64,000 nt of DNA from Diogma glabrata (taxonomy: Eukaryota > Arthropoda > Insecta > Diptera > Cylindrotomidae): positions 47,944,485-48,008,484 of the forward strand of contig OY856187.1 of the NCBI GenBank assembly GCA_963693315.1. Reading direction: 5' to 3'. Of this stretch, positions 22,340 through 33,079 are shown piece after piece (position 1 is the stretch's first letter; the number at the start of each line of letters is the position of its first letter). The notes beneath the pieces were generated by a model. It searched no databases and was not told the origin of the DNA. It saw only the letters and a program-made list of their open reading frames with translations. Position numbers and translations under genes: made by a program.

Positions 22340-22916
22340 AATTATTTGGTTTACATTGTGAGGTTAGTGTGTGTAGTTAGCGGTTTATCGTTCTGACTTG
22401 TTTTTCATTTATTCTACTAATATGATCCAAATACTACTAATACGATATCAATTGATTGCGATTGCCAATGAAGTTTTCACTGCTGCCGTGCGGTCTCAAG
22501 CACATTCTCTAATTTTTTAAGGTGGGAGGGATGTTGTGGATGTCAAAAACTCAAACTTTTCTGCGATCAGTCTAGTGCTCCAACAATTCACCAAATATAT
22601 TTCCAATCACAAACTTAATTCGGTTATCGAAATCGGATTTATGAAAAGTAATCTGCTCATATTGACTCAGCTTAAGAAATTTGTTTTGCCTTAACACAAC
22701 AGTCGGTGTATTTTTTCATTATCTACAACTTTTACTTGAACAACTTTTTTTTTAAATCAAAACTGAAATAGTTATAGGCGAAAAACGAACGTTAATTTTA
22801 TTTCTGTAAAATTCGACTGTAAAAGATTTTTTCTACTCTTATCACAGTAAATTATAAATTACATCACATTATCCATGACATGTAAATTGATTATTTCAAA
22901 TAGCGTGCGGTAAGTA
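22340..22916. other. Unassigned AT-rich stretch with one shared repeat word
   Basis: A block near 22755-22790 (TCAAAACTGAAATAGTTATA) recurs at 27687-27717, so part of this is an undefined repeat. Confidence 0.45.
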
Positions 22917-22966
22917 AAAAAAGCGTGCGGTAATGGATTTTCATATATATATTGCCGCACGCTTTT
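22917..22966. repeat. Small hairpin P3
   Basis: AAAAGCGTGCGGTAAT pairs with ATTGCCGCACGCTTTT across a short AT loop. The left half is repeated just upstream (GCGTGCGGTAA near 22903). It ends five bases before the 5' LTR. Confidence 0.85.
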
Positions 22967-22971
22967 AATAA

Positions 22972-23613
22972 TGTTACGAGTGCAGAAAAATCTAGACGAT
23001 TACAGAAAGATCTAAACGATTACGGTCACTTCCAGGAAAATAAAATCAACAAACAAGTTAATGAAATGAATATTGTTGTTGTTGTCTCTTCTTAGAAATA
23101 GGGTCAACATAAACGATTTTATGAATCAAATCAACATAACGTAAAATAATCGAATATTCTAATATTTTCTCAAGGTTTCTGGAAAGTGATGTCGAATTAT
23201 CTAGAAGTATTGCAGAAGGTATATAAGGAAAATACCTTTTGTAGTTTTGAATTAGTTTATTTTAAACCTGCGATTGTGAAGTTAAAATTATAAAAGTGAT
23301 CTTTAAATTAGTGAATAAAGTTATAAGTGTTATTGAATAGAAATAATTTGTGTATTATTTTGAACGTTGAGTTACTGGAAATTTCTACAATAAACCGTTG
23401 GAGTTTCTGAAGCTGTTGAGAGAATATTCTAGATAGGAATATTGTTTGCTGTATTGTTTTCCTATTGTTGTAAAACAATTAAGGTGTCGAATACTTAATA
23501 AGACCTGGTGTTTGTGCTTACTAATCAGTGATCGAACTCAGAAAGAGATTGGGAATTGCGTTTATCGAATTGTGAGTTAGGCCAATTCGAAGGAAGGTTA
23601 GAAAAACGTAACA
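22972..23613 (+). repeat. 5' LTR
   Basis: 642 bp with TGTTACG...CGTAACA inverted ends. It contains a TATATAA box at 23220-23226 and an AATAAA signal at 23314-23319, in the expected U3/R/U5 order. Relative to the 3' LTR it has an extra TTG-repeat block and an extra short block near 23210. Confidence 0.97.
23220..23226 (+). promoter_or_regulatory. LTR TATA box
   Basis: TATATAA inside U3 of the 5' LTR, repeated at 26267-26273 in the 3' LTR. It is likely the core promoter of the element's RNA. Confidence 0.7.
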
Positions 23614-23614
23614 T

Positions 23615-23632
23615 TGGTGACATCGGCGGATT
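23615..23632 (+). promoter_or_regulatory. Putative primer-binding site
   Basis: TGGTGACATCGGCGGATT starts one base after the LTR. The TGGTGAC start is compatible with a tRNA ending in GTCACCA. The match beyond seven bases was not tested, so the primer tRNA is not named. Confidence 0.5.
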
Positions 23633-23647
23633 AGTTAGCTATTAATA

Positions 23648-26029
23648 ATGGTTTTATTAGGTGATTTGAAGGTTCTTGAGTTAAAGAAAGAACTAGAACA
23701 ACGTGGATTGTCAACAAGTGGAAACAAAACTGAATTAATGCTACGGCTTCGACAAGGTATGGAAGCCAATGGAACGGAAGTGGAAAGTTACCAGTTTGGG
23801 GTAGTTACAACAAATACTGATTCAACTGTAGCTGATGAAGACAAAAGTTTTGTTGCGGAAACAACTTCATTGCCATCCGTAAATTTCGATTTTACGCAAT
23901 TAATGGCAATTATACAACAAATGAATTTAAATATAAGCCAGACAAAACAAGAAATTAATGCCAATATGATTCAGATGAATGCTAATATGGTTACCAACAA
24001 GGAAGAAATTAGTTGTAACATCAATCAACAAATGGCTGCTACTAAGGAAGAAATCAGTAGCAACATCAATCAACAGCTGGAAATAGTCAACAATAACATG
24101 GCTACAACCAAGGAAGAGATCAGTTTGAACGTCAAGCAAATAATAGACGAGAAACTTCTCGAAATATCTACTACGTTACGGGAGGAGGTAGGCAGAGTTC
24201 ATCAAGAGGTGAAAGAGCTAGAGCAGAAAGTACTTGATGAAAACAAAAAGGTACTTGCAAAAGTAGATGATTTCGAGAAACGGTTGCAGGATGTTGAAAC
24301 AGCTAAAGTTACTTCACAGGCGGTACAACAGATAGCAAATATTAAATTGAAACCACCATCATATGACGGTACCACATCCTTCGGTATTTTCAAGTTCCAG
24401 TTCGAGACTGCAGCAGATCAAAATGTTTGGAACGCCGAAAATCGTCTTGCTGCATTAATAGTTGCTCTTAAGGGGGAAGCAGCTGAAGCATTGGATCGGA
24501 AAAGTTATGCAGAGGTGATGAATGCATTGGAACGTAAATATGGCAGCGACCACAAAAAGGAGCTATACCGGATCGAGTTAAAAGGTCGCTTGCAACGGAA
24601 TGGAGAAAGCCTTCAGGACTATTCTTCGGCGGTAGAACGGCTTGTTCATTTGGCACACGCGAACACTCCACCATATTTTATGGAGAAGATGAAGATCGAG
24701 GCCTTCATTGATGGTTTCCGAGAATCAGAAACCAGGATCAAAGTAATGACTACACCTAAGGCGACGTTCCATGAAACTGTCGCATACGCAATGCAATATG
24801 AGATGGTACAGAGGATGTGTATGCCATCTGGTGGATGCAGAAAAAGGAATGTAGAGGGGAACATCAAAGGGGAAGTTTTGGCACACAGAGATAGAAGCGA
24901 CATCAGATGCTGGGTATGTGATGAAGAGGGTCACATGGCACGGGAGTGCAAGAAAAACGGGGAAGCAGACAGATTGTCGTCTTCTGTGAAAAACAGAGGA
25001 GCCGAAGAAATGGAGCACGTAGGGTTCAGGAACAGCAGTAGAAAACTCCTGTGCTGGATATGTAGGAAATCGGGCCATATCTCACAGGACTGCTGGAACA
25101 GGAAGCGTGATAGATCTTCGTCTCCTATTCAACGGAAGCCTGTTGAAGGTGCAACTGTAAAGCCAAAAAGTGAGGAGAATGCAGCCTATATTCCAATTTC
25201 AAGAATTGCGGTAAATGGTGAAAGCTTGGGTATCAACGGACAACTTGAAGGTAAAGGTTGCTTCATGACACTGGATACAGGTTCAGCTCGAACATTCGTT
25301 CGCAAAGGTTTAATTGACGGTGTTTTGGAACCATCAGATGGATTGAAACTCCAAACAGTAACTGGAGAATGTGCTGAAATAGAAGGTAAAAGAATCGCTG
25401 AAATAATATTGGGAAATAACTGCTATCAACAAGAGGTGCTAGTGGCAGACATTATGGATGAAGTCATTTTGGGGATGGACTTCATGAAGGCGAAGGGATT
25501 AGTCTTCGACTTTGGATGTGGAATCCTAAAGGTTAATAATGTTGAAATGCCACTACTTGTGAATGAGGCAGAGCCAACAGTTATTGGCAGCGATGAGGAA
25601 CTACGCAGTGCAGAGGAAAATCCAGCACCATCCAAACAGATGAGGGAGAGAAACGTCAACCGACGCAGACGATTAAACAAATGCCGAAAGTTAAAAAGGA
25701 AACAGGTCCAAGCCCATAACGAAGTGAGCGATGTAAAAGAGGTGGTTCAAATAGCTGCAAACGGGGATGAATCGCAGCTGAAAATGAGAATGGTTCGGAG
25801 ACATGGCATTGTGAAACTCCCAAAGGGAAATGATAAGAAGCACTTTAGAAATAACGAGAATCCCTACTCATCACGGTGGGCTGACATAAAACAAAGTAAT
25901 GGCCCAGTACTTAGAAAGGAACCGGAAGTAATTCTAAACAGCCTGGGAAATAGGAAAAGAAAAAAAAAATGTTTTGGATTCAATAATTGGAGGAGAGAGC
26001 TAGATCCTGTTCGGGACGAACAGGCTTAA
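23648..26029 (+). CDS. gag-pro: Gag-aspartic protease polyprotein of the LTR element
   Basis: 793 residues, intact. Residues about 6-38 form a SAP-like DNA-binding motif (LKVLELKKELEQRGLSTSG). Residues about 80-225 are a long coiled coil with three or four TKEEIS-NINQQ repeats. Residues about 239-400 resemble a retrotransposon Gag capsid region (YDGTTSFGIFKFQF, then a long helical part). Two CCHC zinc knuckles (C-x2-C-x4-H-x4-C) start at residues 421 and 469. The protease active site DTGSA is at 543-547, with a matching ILGMDF flap-side motif near 607. The last 150 residues are basic and lack similarity to reverse transcriptase; they end VRDEQA just before the polypurine tract. In a full-length relative the ORF would continue into RT-RNase H-integrase, so I infer an in-frame internal deletion. 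It should form particles, bind RNA and process Gag, but not copy itself. Confidence 0.93.
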   Translation: MVLLGDLKVLELKKELEQRGLSTSGNKTELMLRLRQGMEANGTEVESYQFGVVTTNTDSTVADEDKSFVAETTSLPSVNFDFTQLMAIIQQMNLNISQTKQEINANMIQMNANMVTNKEEISCNINQQMAATKEEISSNINQQLEIVNNNMATTKEEISLNVKQIIDEKLLEISTTLREEVGRVHQEVKELEQKVLDENKKVLAKVDDFEKRLQDVETAKVTSQAVQQIANIKLKPPSYDGTTSFGIFKFQFETAADQNVWNAENRLAALIVALKGEAAEALDRKSYAEVMNALERKYGSDHKKELYRIELKGRLQRNGESLQDYSSAVERLVHLAHANTPPYFMEKMKIEAFIDGFRESETRIKVMTTPKATFHETVAYAMQYEMVQRMCMPSGGCRKRNVEGNIKGEVLAHRDRSDIRCWVCDEEGHMARECKKNGEADRLSSSVKNRGAEEMEHVGFRNSSRKLLCWICRKSGHISQDCWNRKRDRSSSPIQRKPVEGATVKPKSEENAAYIPISRIAVNGESLGINGQLEGKGCFMTLDTGSARTFVRKGLIDGVLEPSDGLKLQTVTGECAEIEGKRIAEIILGNNCYQQEVLVADIMDEVILGMDFMKAKGLVFDFGCGILKVNNVEMPLLVNEAEPTVIGSDEELRSAEENPAPSKQMRERNVNRRRRLNKCRKLKRKQVQAHNEVSDVKEVVQIAANGDESQLKMRMVRRHGIVKLPKGNDKKHFRNNENPYSSRWADIKQSNGPVLRKEPEVILNSLGNRKRKKKCFGFNNWRRELDPVRDEQA

Positions 26030-26040
26030 GTGGAGGGTAA
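26028..26040 (+). promoter_or_regulatory. Polypurine tract
   Basis: AAGTGGAGGGTAA lies directly before the 3' LTR, overlapping the stop codon of the polyprotein. It is the expected plus-strand primer for reverse transcription. Confidence 0.7.
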
Positions 26041-26660
26041 TGTTACGAGTGCAGAAAAATCTAGACGATTACAGAAAGATCTAAACGATTACGGTCACTT
26101 CCAGGAAAATAAAATCAACAAACAAGTTAATGAAATGAATGTCTCTTCTTAGAAATAGGGTCAACATAAACGATTTTATGAATCAAATCAACATAACGTA
26201 AAATAATCGAATATTCTAATATTTTCTCAAGGTTTCTGGAAAATTGATGTCGAATTATCTAGAAGGTATATAAGGAAAATACCTTTTGTAGTTTTGAATT
26301 AGTTTATTTTAAACCTGCGATTGTGAAGTTAAAATTATAAAAGTTATCTTTAAATTAGTGAATAAAGTTATAAGTGTTATTGAATAGAAATAATTTGTGT
26401 ATTATTTTGAACGTTGAGTTACTGGAAATTTCTACAATAAACCGTTGGAGTTTCTGAAGCTGTTGAGAGAATATTCTAGATAGGAATATTGTTTGCTGTA
26501 TTGTTTTCCTATTGTTGTGAAACAATTAAGGTGTCGAATACTTAATAAAACCTGGTGTTTGTGCTTACTAATCAGTGATCGAACTCAGAAAGAGATTGGG
26601 AATTGCGTTTATCGAATTGTGAGTTAGGCCAGTTCGAAGGAAGGTTAGAAAAACGTAACA
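26041..26660 (+). repeat. 3' LTR
   Basis: 620 bp, same ends as the 5' copy, TATATAA at 26267-26273 and AATAAA at 26361-26366. The 22-bp length difference from the 5' LTR is explained by two small indels. Confidence 0.97.
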
Positions 26661-26664
26661 ATAA

Positions 26665-26817
26665 AAAGAATAGTTATTTGTTTAACTAGGCAGCAAAGTA
26701 GTAGATTGACTGCCGCGGCTGATAGTTCATAGCCGAGCGAGCGAGGCTAGGAATTCAGCCAAGGCAGTCAATCTACCTTGCTGCCGAGTTGAACATATAA
26801 TTTTTTCTCCGATTAAT
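26665..26817. repeat. GC-apex imperfect palindrome P4
   Basis: The left arm (AGGCAGCAAAGTAGTAGATT GACTGCC...) pairs with the right arm (GGCAGTCAATCTACCTTGCT GCC). The apex at about 26726-26750 is GC-rich (AGCCGAGCGAGCGAGGCT). Outer AT-rich ends (AATAGTTATTTG and CATATAATTTTTT) are also roughly inverse. The 3' LTR ends just upstream. Confidence 0.85.
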
Positions 26818-27065
26818 TACAATGATATGTAATTTAATAATTATTACTTTAAAAATAAAGCAAAATTTTAAAAATGAAAAAAGAAATCGATTAAAAAAAT
26901 TTGTTTTTTAATCGCAATATCTGTTTATTTCTATGAAGTCTAATTATTTTGCTGCCTAGGCAGCAAAGTACTTGCTTTGCTGCCTAGGCAGGAAAAGTGC
27001 CACTTTGCTGACTGAAATAAGTCTGCAAAATTTATATTTGCTGTCTATCGGAGAAAAAAATTTTT
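26805..27065. repeat. Nested inverted repeats with GCTGCCTAGGCAGC core
   Basis: TTTTTTCTCCGAT (about 26810) and ATCGGAGAAAAAAA (about 27045) are inverse ends. Inside, 26949-26992 carries TTTGCTGCCTAGGCAGCAAA-like palindromes twice, reusing the AGGCAGCAAAGTA word of palindrome P4. Confidence 0.7.
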
Positions 27066-27230
27066 ATTTAAAGAAAAATTTGATTTTTAAAAATTAAATA
27101 TTTCAATTCATTTTGACACAGAATAATGCAAAGCCTACCACAATTTGTAAACTATTTGCATTTAATTTATAATTAGTAGTTCATTTTTTCAAGTAATTAT
27201 ATGCGTTTGGGCATTAAAACGAAGTCGTAG

Positions 27231-27373
27231 AAAAAGTATATAACAAATCTCGAGTTGTAAAGCATTTTCCATGCTCGTGAAGATACTGCACTCGACGCTA
27301 CGCGTCTCGTGCGCAAAATTTTCCCTCGCATGTAAAATGCTATTTACAACTCTAGATATGTAATATACTATTC
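27231..27373. repeat. GC-apex imperfect palindrome P5
   Basis: The arms pair over about 60 bp (GAGTTGTAAA...GCATTTT against AAAATGC...TTTACAACTC). The apex at 27290-27312 reads ACTCGACGCTACGCGTCTCG, nearly identical to P1. The right end carries AATATACTATT. Confidence 0.88.
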
Positions 27374-27537
27374 ATCACTACTGCTCATTTTAAATTATTT
27401 TTATTTAAAAATAGATAAAAGCTCTGTATAAATTTTAATTTTATTAATTTAAATTGTAACTTGAAGTCCGATACGTTTTTTAAACAACAAATAAATGCCT
27501 CCGTGGCAACTTTAATCGTATTTGTCGGCAGTCGTTA

Positions 27538-27680
27538 AAAAAATAGTATGATTACTTTGAGCAGAAAGGAACATTGCTGCTCTGGCATGATTGCTGGTTT
27601 CGGCTGCGTCTCAACCAGCAATTTTCATGCACGAGCAGCAATGTAGTACTCTCTGCTCTTAATAAACAATATACTATTGT
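27538..27680. repeat. GC-apex imperfect palindrome P6
   Basis: The arms pair over about 60 bp (ACATTGCTGCTC..GCATGA..TTGCTGGT against their inverse). The apex at 27597-27615 contains CGGCTGCGTCTC. Its left and right ends carry AATAGTAT and AATATACTATT. Confidence 0.88.
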
Positions 27681-27772
27681 AAAATCAAAACTGAAATAAT
27701 TATAGGCGAAAAACTGATTGTATCTAATGTTTTTTGCTCCTTGAACAGAAAAAATAAAATAGCGAGTGGTAA

Positions 27773-29424
27773 ATTACTTCGGTCTGAAAGACATAAGTTA
27801 CATTCATGAGCCAAAAGTGAAATTCTTACCGCCAACTTTTTGGCATTTCTCGACGTTTTAGGACCTACTGATTCTAAAAAAGCAAAAAAAAATGTATGTC
27901 TGTCGGCCGGCCGGCCGTCCGTCATTACCTACGAAATCTAGAAAACCGCTGGAGGGATTTCAAAAAATTTTTTTCTAAAAATAGGTATACTCAAAGGACA
28001 GGTCCGAAAGGACGCTATGTTCGACAACTGTACCGGAAGTGTGTCAAAAAATCATTAAGTGTGTCAAAAATAGCAAATTTTCATATTTTTGGCTTTAAAA
28101 ACATTTCAAGTGATTACTAGTAGGAACATTGAATTTGGAGAAATCTTGATGGTAGGGATTGGTATGTGAGATCAAAAACTAGATTATTGCATTATAAGTT
28201 TGTCAAAAAAATGTTGTCAAGTGTCAAAAGAAAGATTTTTATTTTTGGGTAAAAAAGCCAATTTTTTGGAAAAAAGTTAAATTAATTATTTATATGACAT
28301 GAAATTTTATTATTAATATAGAGAATTATGGCATTATAAGTTTGTCAAAAAAATAATGTCAAGTGTGTCATAAAATGATTTCATTTATTTGTTTAGCCAA
28401 TTTTTTTGAAAATTTTTAGAATTTTAAAAATGTTACTGTTTTTGCAATATTTTTAGAATTTTGGAAAAAGTTTCGATATTTGATTTTGTTATAATTTTTG
28501 CAATATTTTAGAATTTAAAAAAAAATAGAATTTATAAAATAGTATTTTTAGAATTTTTAAAAATGTTTAAATTTTTGATTTTGTAATAATTTTTTGAATA
28601 TTTTTAGAATTTTGAAAAATTTAAAATTTTTGATTTTATTATAAGTTTTGGAATTTTGAAAAAAGTTTCAATTTTTGATATTGTTATAATTTTTGCAATA
28701 TTTTTAGAATTTTGAAAAAAGTTTGAATTTAGGAAGTTTTAAGAACTTTTGGAATATTATTAGAATCTTTAAAAAGTTTAAAAATTTGATTTTATTCTAA
28801 TTTTTGGAATATTACGTAAATTTAATTGAACACGGAAATTTTTGAATTTGTTAGAGTTTTTGAAATATTTTTTTAATTTTGAAATAGTTTGTATTTTTGA
28901 TTTTGTAATAATTTTTGCAAAATTTTTAGAATTATGCAAAAAGTTTTAATATTTGATTTTGTAATAAGTTTTGCAATATTTTTAGAATTTGGGAAAAAAA
29001 TAGAATTATTGAATTTTTGATATACATATATATTTTTAGAATTTTGAAAAAAGTTTCAATTTTTGAATTTGTAAGAATTTTTAAAATATGTTTAGAATTT
29101 TGAAAAATTTTTAATTTATGGTTTTATTATAATTTTTGGAATTTTGAAAAAAGTTTCAATTTTTGATATTGTTGTAATTTTTGCGATATGTATTTTTAGA
29201 ATTTTGGAAAAAGTTTGAATTTTGGATTTTGGGATTTTGAAAGAAATATGAATTTGTGATTTTGTGATATTTTCTCGAAACGCTATATATACAACGCTGA
29301 CCAAAACTAAAAGATAAAAATAATGTCCTCATAAAAGTTTTTTGCCGAAAACTATATCAAAATCCTTAACCCAGATCGAAGTCTTGATATCTCAAAGCTT
29401 TGTTGAGATTTCAGCCCCTCCGTG
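27773..29424 (-). mobile_element. ACTTCGGTCTG-family element, copy C
   Basis: 1652 bp, apparently full length, minus orientation. It begins (plus strand) ATTACTTCGGTCTGAAAGAC and ends GATTTCAGCCCCTCC. The A/T-rich tandem array is the longest of the seven copies (about 28390-29270). The 3' hairpin has one outer base pair lost. Confidence 0.88.
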
Positions 29425-31677
29425 TGTTTTTTTTAAATTCTGAAAAAATTCACGGATTACTTTTAGACCATAAACAACCTAATTCCGGTTCAAGGTTAGG
29501 AAAATTTAAATATAGCATTTTTTGTGGGACACCCTAGTGAACATAGCCAAAAACACATTACATCGTGGTAAATAACTGGGAGATTTAATATATTTCTAAT
29601 AAGTGTTTATGTGAATTTTTTATAATCTGAGGTTTTCATCAATTTTCAATTGAACAATTGACCTTTTGACTTAATTGCAGTTTTGTTGTTGTTGTTTTAT
29701 GGGCCTACGGCTTATTTTCTTTTTCTAAAAAGGCTTTTTAATGCGCAAAACAATTGTAAATATGTATATAAAAATAACTAATGATAAAAATTATTAAATT
29801 AGCTGATTTTTAATTAAAAGATTATTTAAAAAAATTTATCTAGTATGGCCTACTGCTATGTCGTTTTATCTGTCATATATTTTAAGGAAAATACTCAATA
29901 TAGACTTGAAGAAAAAATTCTAAAAGTGAAAGATTGCTATCCTTGCTTGCTGTATAATGTGTAAAACATATTTTAAATCCATTCGTCTCACTCCCTTTAA
30001 CATTTGTAGTTTCACCTTTAATTCTGCGCTAAATATTTACCTTCGGTTACCGTTACCTAAAATCGAAACCTATAATAATAATTATGAAAAAAATTATCTT
30101 ATAACATATAACATTGTATCACTCTTTCACTACAAAGGTTTTGCTTCAGAAATGTAGTAATTATTTTTTAAATATCATAATTAATCGTTTTGATATACCG
30201 ATTTCGCCGATAAATTTAGTTATAGAGAAATAAGAAATCTAACTGAATATTAAAATATTATGTACATATGTGATTATACTATTCCCATGATTAAATTATT
30301 GCTATTATATTGAAACAATAATTTTCATCTTCCAACGGTTTAAACAAGTAAAATTAGGACAACAATAATATATGTTTTAACATTACTTTAAACAAATCTT
30401 GAATATATTGTGTTGCTAATTCAATATTTGAAATCTGGTTTTCTATTTATTTATATAAATAAAAAAAATTATAATTTAAGCTGAACTATGAATTTCTTGA
30501 TTTTATTTTAATTTTTTAATTCAATAAATTGCAATAACAAAAAAATCAAATAGAAAAAAAAATTAAGTAACATAAAAAAATGTTAATTACATGAACAGCC
30601 TTGTTAAGGTGACTTTCGAACAATATAAGAATATAAATTTTTGTTTGTAAATAAACGAAATGGTTTTCGGATATGTAGAAGGGATTTGATTTTTATAATA
30701 TAGTTATCGATAATATATTTAAATTAATAATGAATAATTATAACTCTAAAATGATGCTATTGAATTTGAATTCATAATGGTTTTATCAGTTAGGTGTTAT
30801 GTGAAAGTTTATTATAATAATTGTGGTTACCTTAACACATGGAGTGCATGAACCTACTAAGGATTGTGGATAAAACTTAAACCTAAACTTATTTAAAAGG
30901 CACATAAATTTTAACCAGTTGGAAAACTTCTCAATAAATTTCCAAATAATAATTTTCATTACAACGTTAAAGATTGTGAATTAAAGCTTTCATTTTATTT
31001 GGCGTGTAAACAAGTGTAAGGTCATTTTTCGATTTAAAACTTGAACATGAGGTTGCTGTTTATAAAAAAAAATTACATGTCTTCAATGTCTGTTGAACAT
31101 AAATTTTTAAAATTTTCTTGTTATTGTTAAGAATAAAGTTAGTTTAACGGGAGACGTGAAAGTATATATTAATTTTATCTAACATCTTGTACAAAAAAAT
31201 GATTTATAATCTTACTAAAAGACAACCTTTATAGAATTACTCTTAAAGACAACTAAGAAAAAAACTGATATAATAATTAGGTTATTTGTATTACAACATT
31301 TTGTTGTTCTACATTTCATTTTCATATAAGTAATTTTAGTAATAATTCTAATTAAGATAAGATGTAAAAAAATTTAATTGAATTAAATTTTTTAGAAACC
31401 GATTTCATTCATTGTCTTTATGATAAATTACAAATTTTTATTGTTTGGTAGTTTTTGGAGATAATTGAAATTGTGAATCCATATACATATATCGCGGTTT
31501 TTTATAATCTTTAGGAGGTCATGATAATCAAACGCAATTAATTTTTAAATCTACAGTTGAAAGGCGGGCTATAATTTTTGAATTTAGGTTGTACTATGTC
31601 GTTACATACTAACTGAAAATTAAATTATATCATTTTTTATAAAATAGTTATTACACATTGTTTAATATTTTCTATTT
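29425..31677. other. Long unassigned AT-rich region
   Basis: No gene, clear repeat boundary or RNA signal. It is intergenic or intronic DNA. Confidence 0.5.
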
Positions 31678-31732
31678 CAGGGGAGATAAGGGATAATCTT
31701 ATTGAGATAATCGGATCAGGCCCTGATTGATA
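31678..31732 (+). repeat. Fragment of the GATC-rich family
   Basis: GATAATCGGATCAGGCCCTG matches the word pattern at 3894-3912 in the nested 540-bp element. It is a short isolated relic. Confidence 0.6.
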
Positions 31733-31734
31733 TT

Positions 31735-32155
31735 AAATTAAAAAGATATTAAATTTTTAAGCCAAACTTTCCTGAGATTTTGGACCTGGTGTACTTTTGC
31801 AGTTGATTTAAGCTCTTGTACTGGGCTTGATTTCTAAATTTTTACTGTCGTGCGTCTTGTTCTTTCAATAAAAATATCGTTGCAAATGCCGCCTAATTAA
31901 AAATACAAATATATTATTTAACTAAAATTAAGCTCATTATGAGTTACGAAAGCAGTTAAAAAGCTTTTTGTAATCTTTTTATGAATGAATTAATAAATCA
32001 ACAAATAAATAAAATATTGCATGTAATACGAATCATAATACTCGTCGTTAACAGCCTTAGCCAACGCTCTATCTACAAGTATTCATAATTGCTCCCAGAA
32101 TTATGTGCTTTACGATCCTTATTGACCATAATAACTTCTACGTTTTCATATAAAA
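31735..32155. other. Unassigned AT-rich stretch
   Basis: Nothing recognised. Confidence 0.5.
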
Positions 32156-32156
32156 A

Positions 32157-33065
32157 AAAGTCAGACAAGTGCGAACAAAATTCGCTCGCCAAGGGTTCCA
32201 TGAATGTAAAAGAACACAATATTAAAAATAATTGACAAAAAGTTATGTTGTAATTTTTTTATATTGCCAGACCATAGACGCATAACAAAATAAATGTTTA
32301 ATCGTAAATGTCAATAGTTAATTACTATCACATATATACACTGATCGAAAATCACACCAAAAATGTTGCTTCAGGTTAAATCTTATCCATAGCTGTTTAT
32401 GGTAACTCAAGAAAGATTCAATTAGACCAGCGGTAATTGTTTAAACCATTTAAAAGGTTTAAATTTGATTTTTTTATCGGTCAATCAAGTGTCGAAATTT
32501 AGGGAGGTGGAGAAGCTACATACTAAAAATATTTTTTTTACTATAACACAAAACTGTGCATCGCATAATTCTAAAAAAAATTATAATCTTTCTTAAATTA
32601 AGTGCTCCTTCATATGACACCCCACTAATTTGGGTCAAAAATGTTTTTTTTTGACTCTCCCCACACCCATCCTCTAAACATACAGAAATATAATTATTTG
32701 AGTCTTCGCTATGATTTTCATTCAAAATTTACCAATCTTCCTGTCTCTGTGAATTTTTACAAATTTTTCTGTCAATCACCGTCAAAACGTAGGGGCGGAA
32801 CGGGCTGAAAGTTGTACTTTTTTTTTACTGTACACCGCAAAATTCTAAAAAAGTCGCAATGATTTCTAAATTAGGTGCTCTTTCAAATGACCCCACTCGC
32901 TTGGTTCAAAAAAGATTTTTGTTACCCTCTCCACCCCCGTCCCCTAAACACCCAGGAATATAATTATTTGAGACTTCGCTATAATTTTCATTCAAAATTT
33001 ACTAAACTTCCTAACTCTGTGAGTTTTTACAAATTTTCTGTTAATCAGTGTCGAAACGGTCTGAA
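32157..33065 (+). mobile_element. Repeat of the 282-bp-core family, plus-strand copy
   Basis: It starts with AAGTCAGACAAGTGCGAACA and TTCGCTCGCCAAGGGTTCCA, matching the inverse of the end at 18657-18720. It then carries two diverged tandem units of about 271 bp (TCATATGACACCCCACTAAT near 32610 and CAAATGACCCCACTCGCTTG near 32884). The far end is lost where a truncated ACTTCGGTCTG copy begins. Non-coding. Confidence 0.7.
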
Positions 33066-33079
33066 TTTTGCACTTTTTT

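Larger units (their letters stand above)
22972..26660 (+). mobile_element. Non-autonomous Gypsy-like LTR retrotransposon, complete with LTRs and duplications
   Basis: Two LTRs (22972-23613 and 26041-26660) bracket 2427 bp of internal sequence. The 4-bp duplication ATAA is present on both sides (22968-22971 and 26661-26664), the size expected for Gypsy-type integrase. The internal part holds a primer-binding-like TGGTGAC just after the 5' LTR, one 793-codon Gag-protease ORF, and a purine-rich AAGTGGAGGGTAA tract before the 3' LTR. There is no reverse transcriptase, RNase H or integrase. The LTRs differ by roughly six substitutions and two or three small indels, so the insertion is young. It must have moved with enzymes supplied in trans. 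Confidence 0.95.

Noticed and set aside
23927..25680. Several 60-117 codon minus-strand ORFs opposite the Gag-protease ORF
   Set aside because: They are antisense shadows of the 793-codon frame and carry no motif.
22972..26660. Endogenous retrovirus with envelope gene
   Set aside because: Internal space is only 2.4 kb and is filled by Gag-protease; no envelope-like signal peptide or membrane segment is present.
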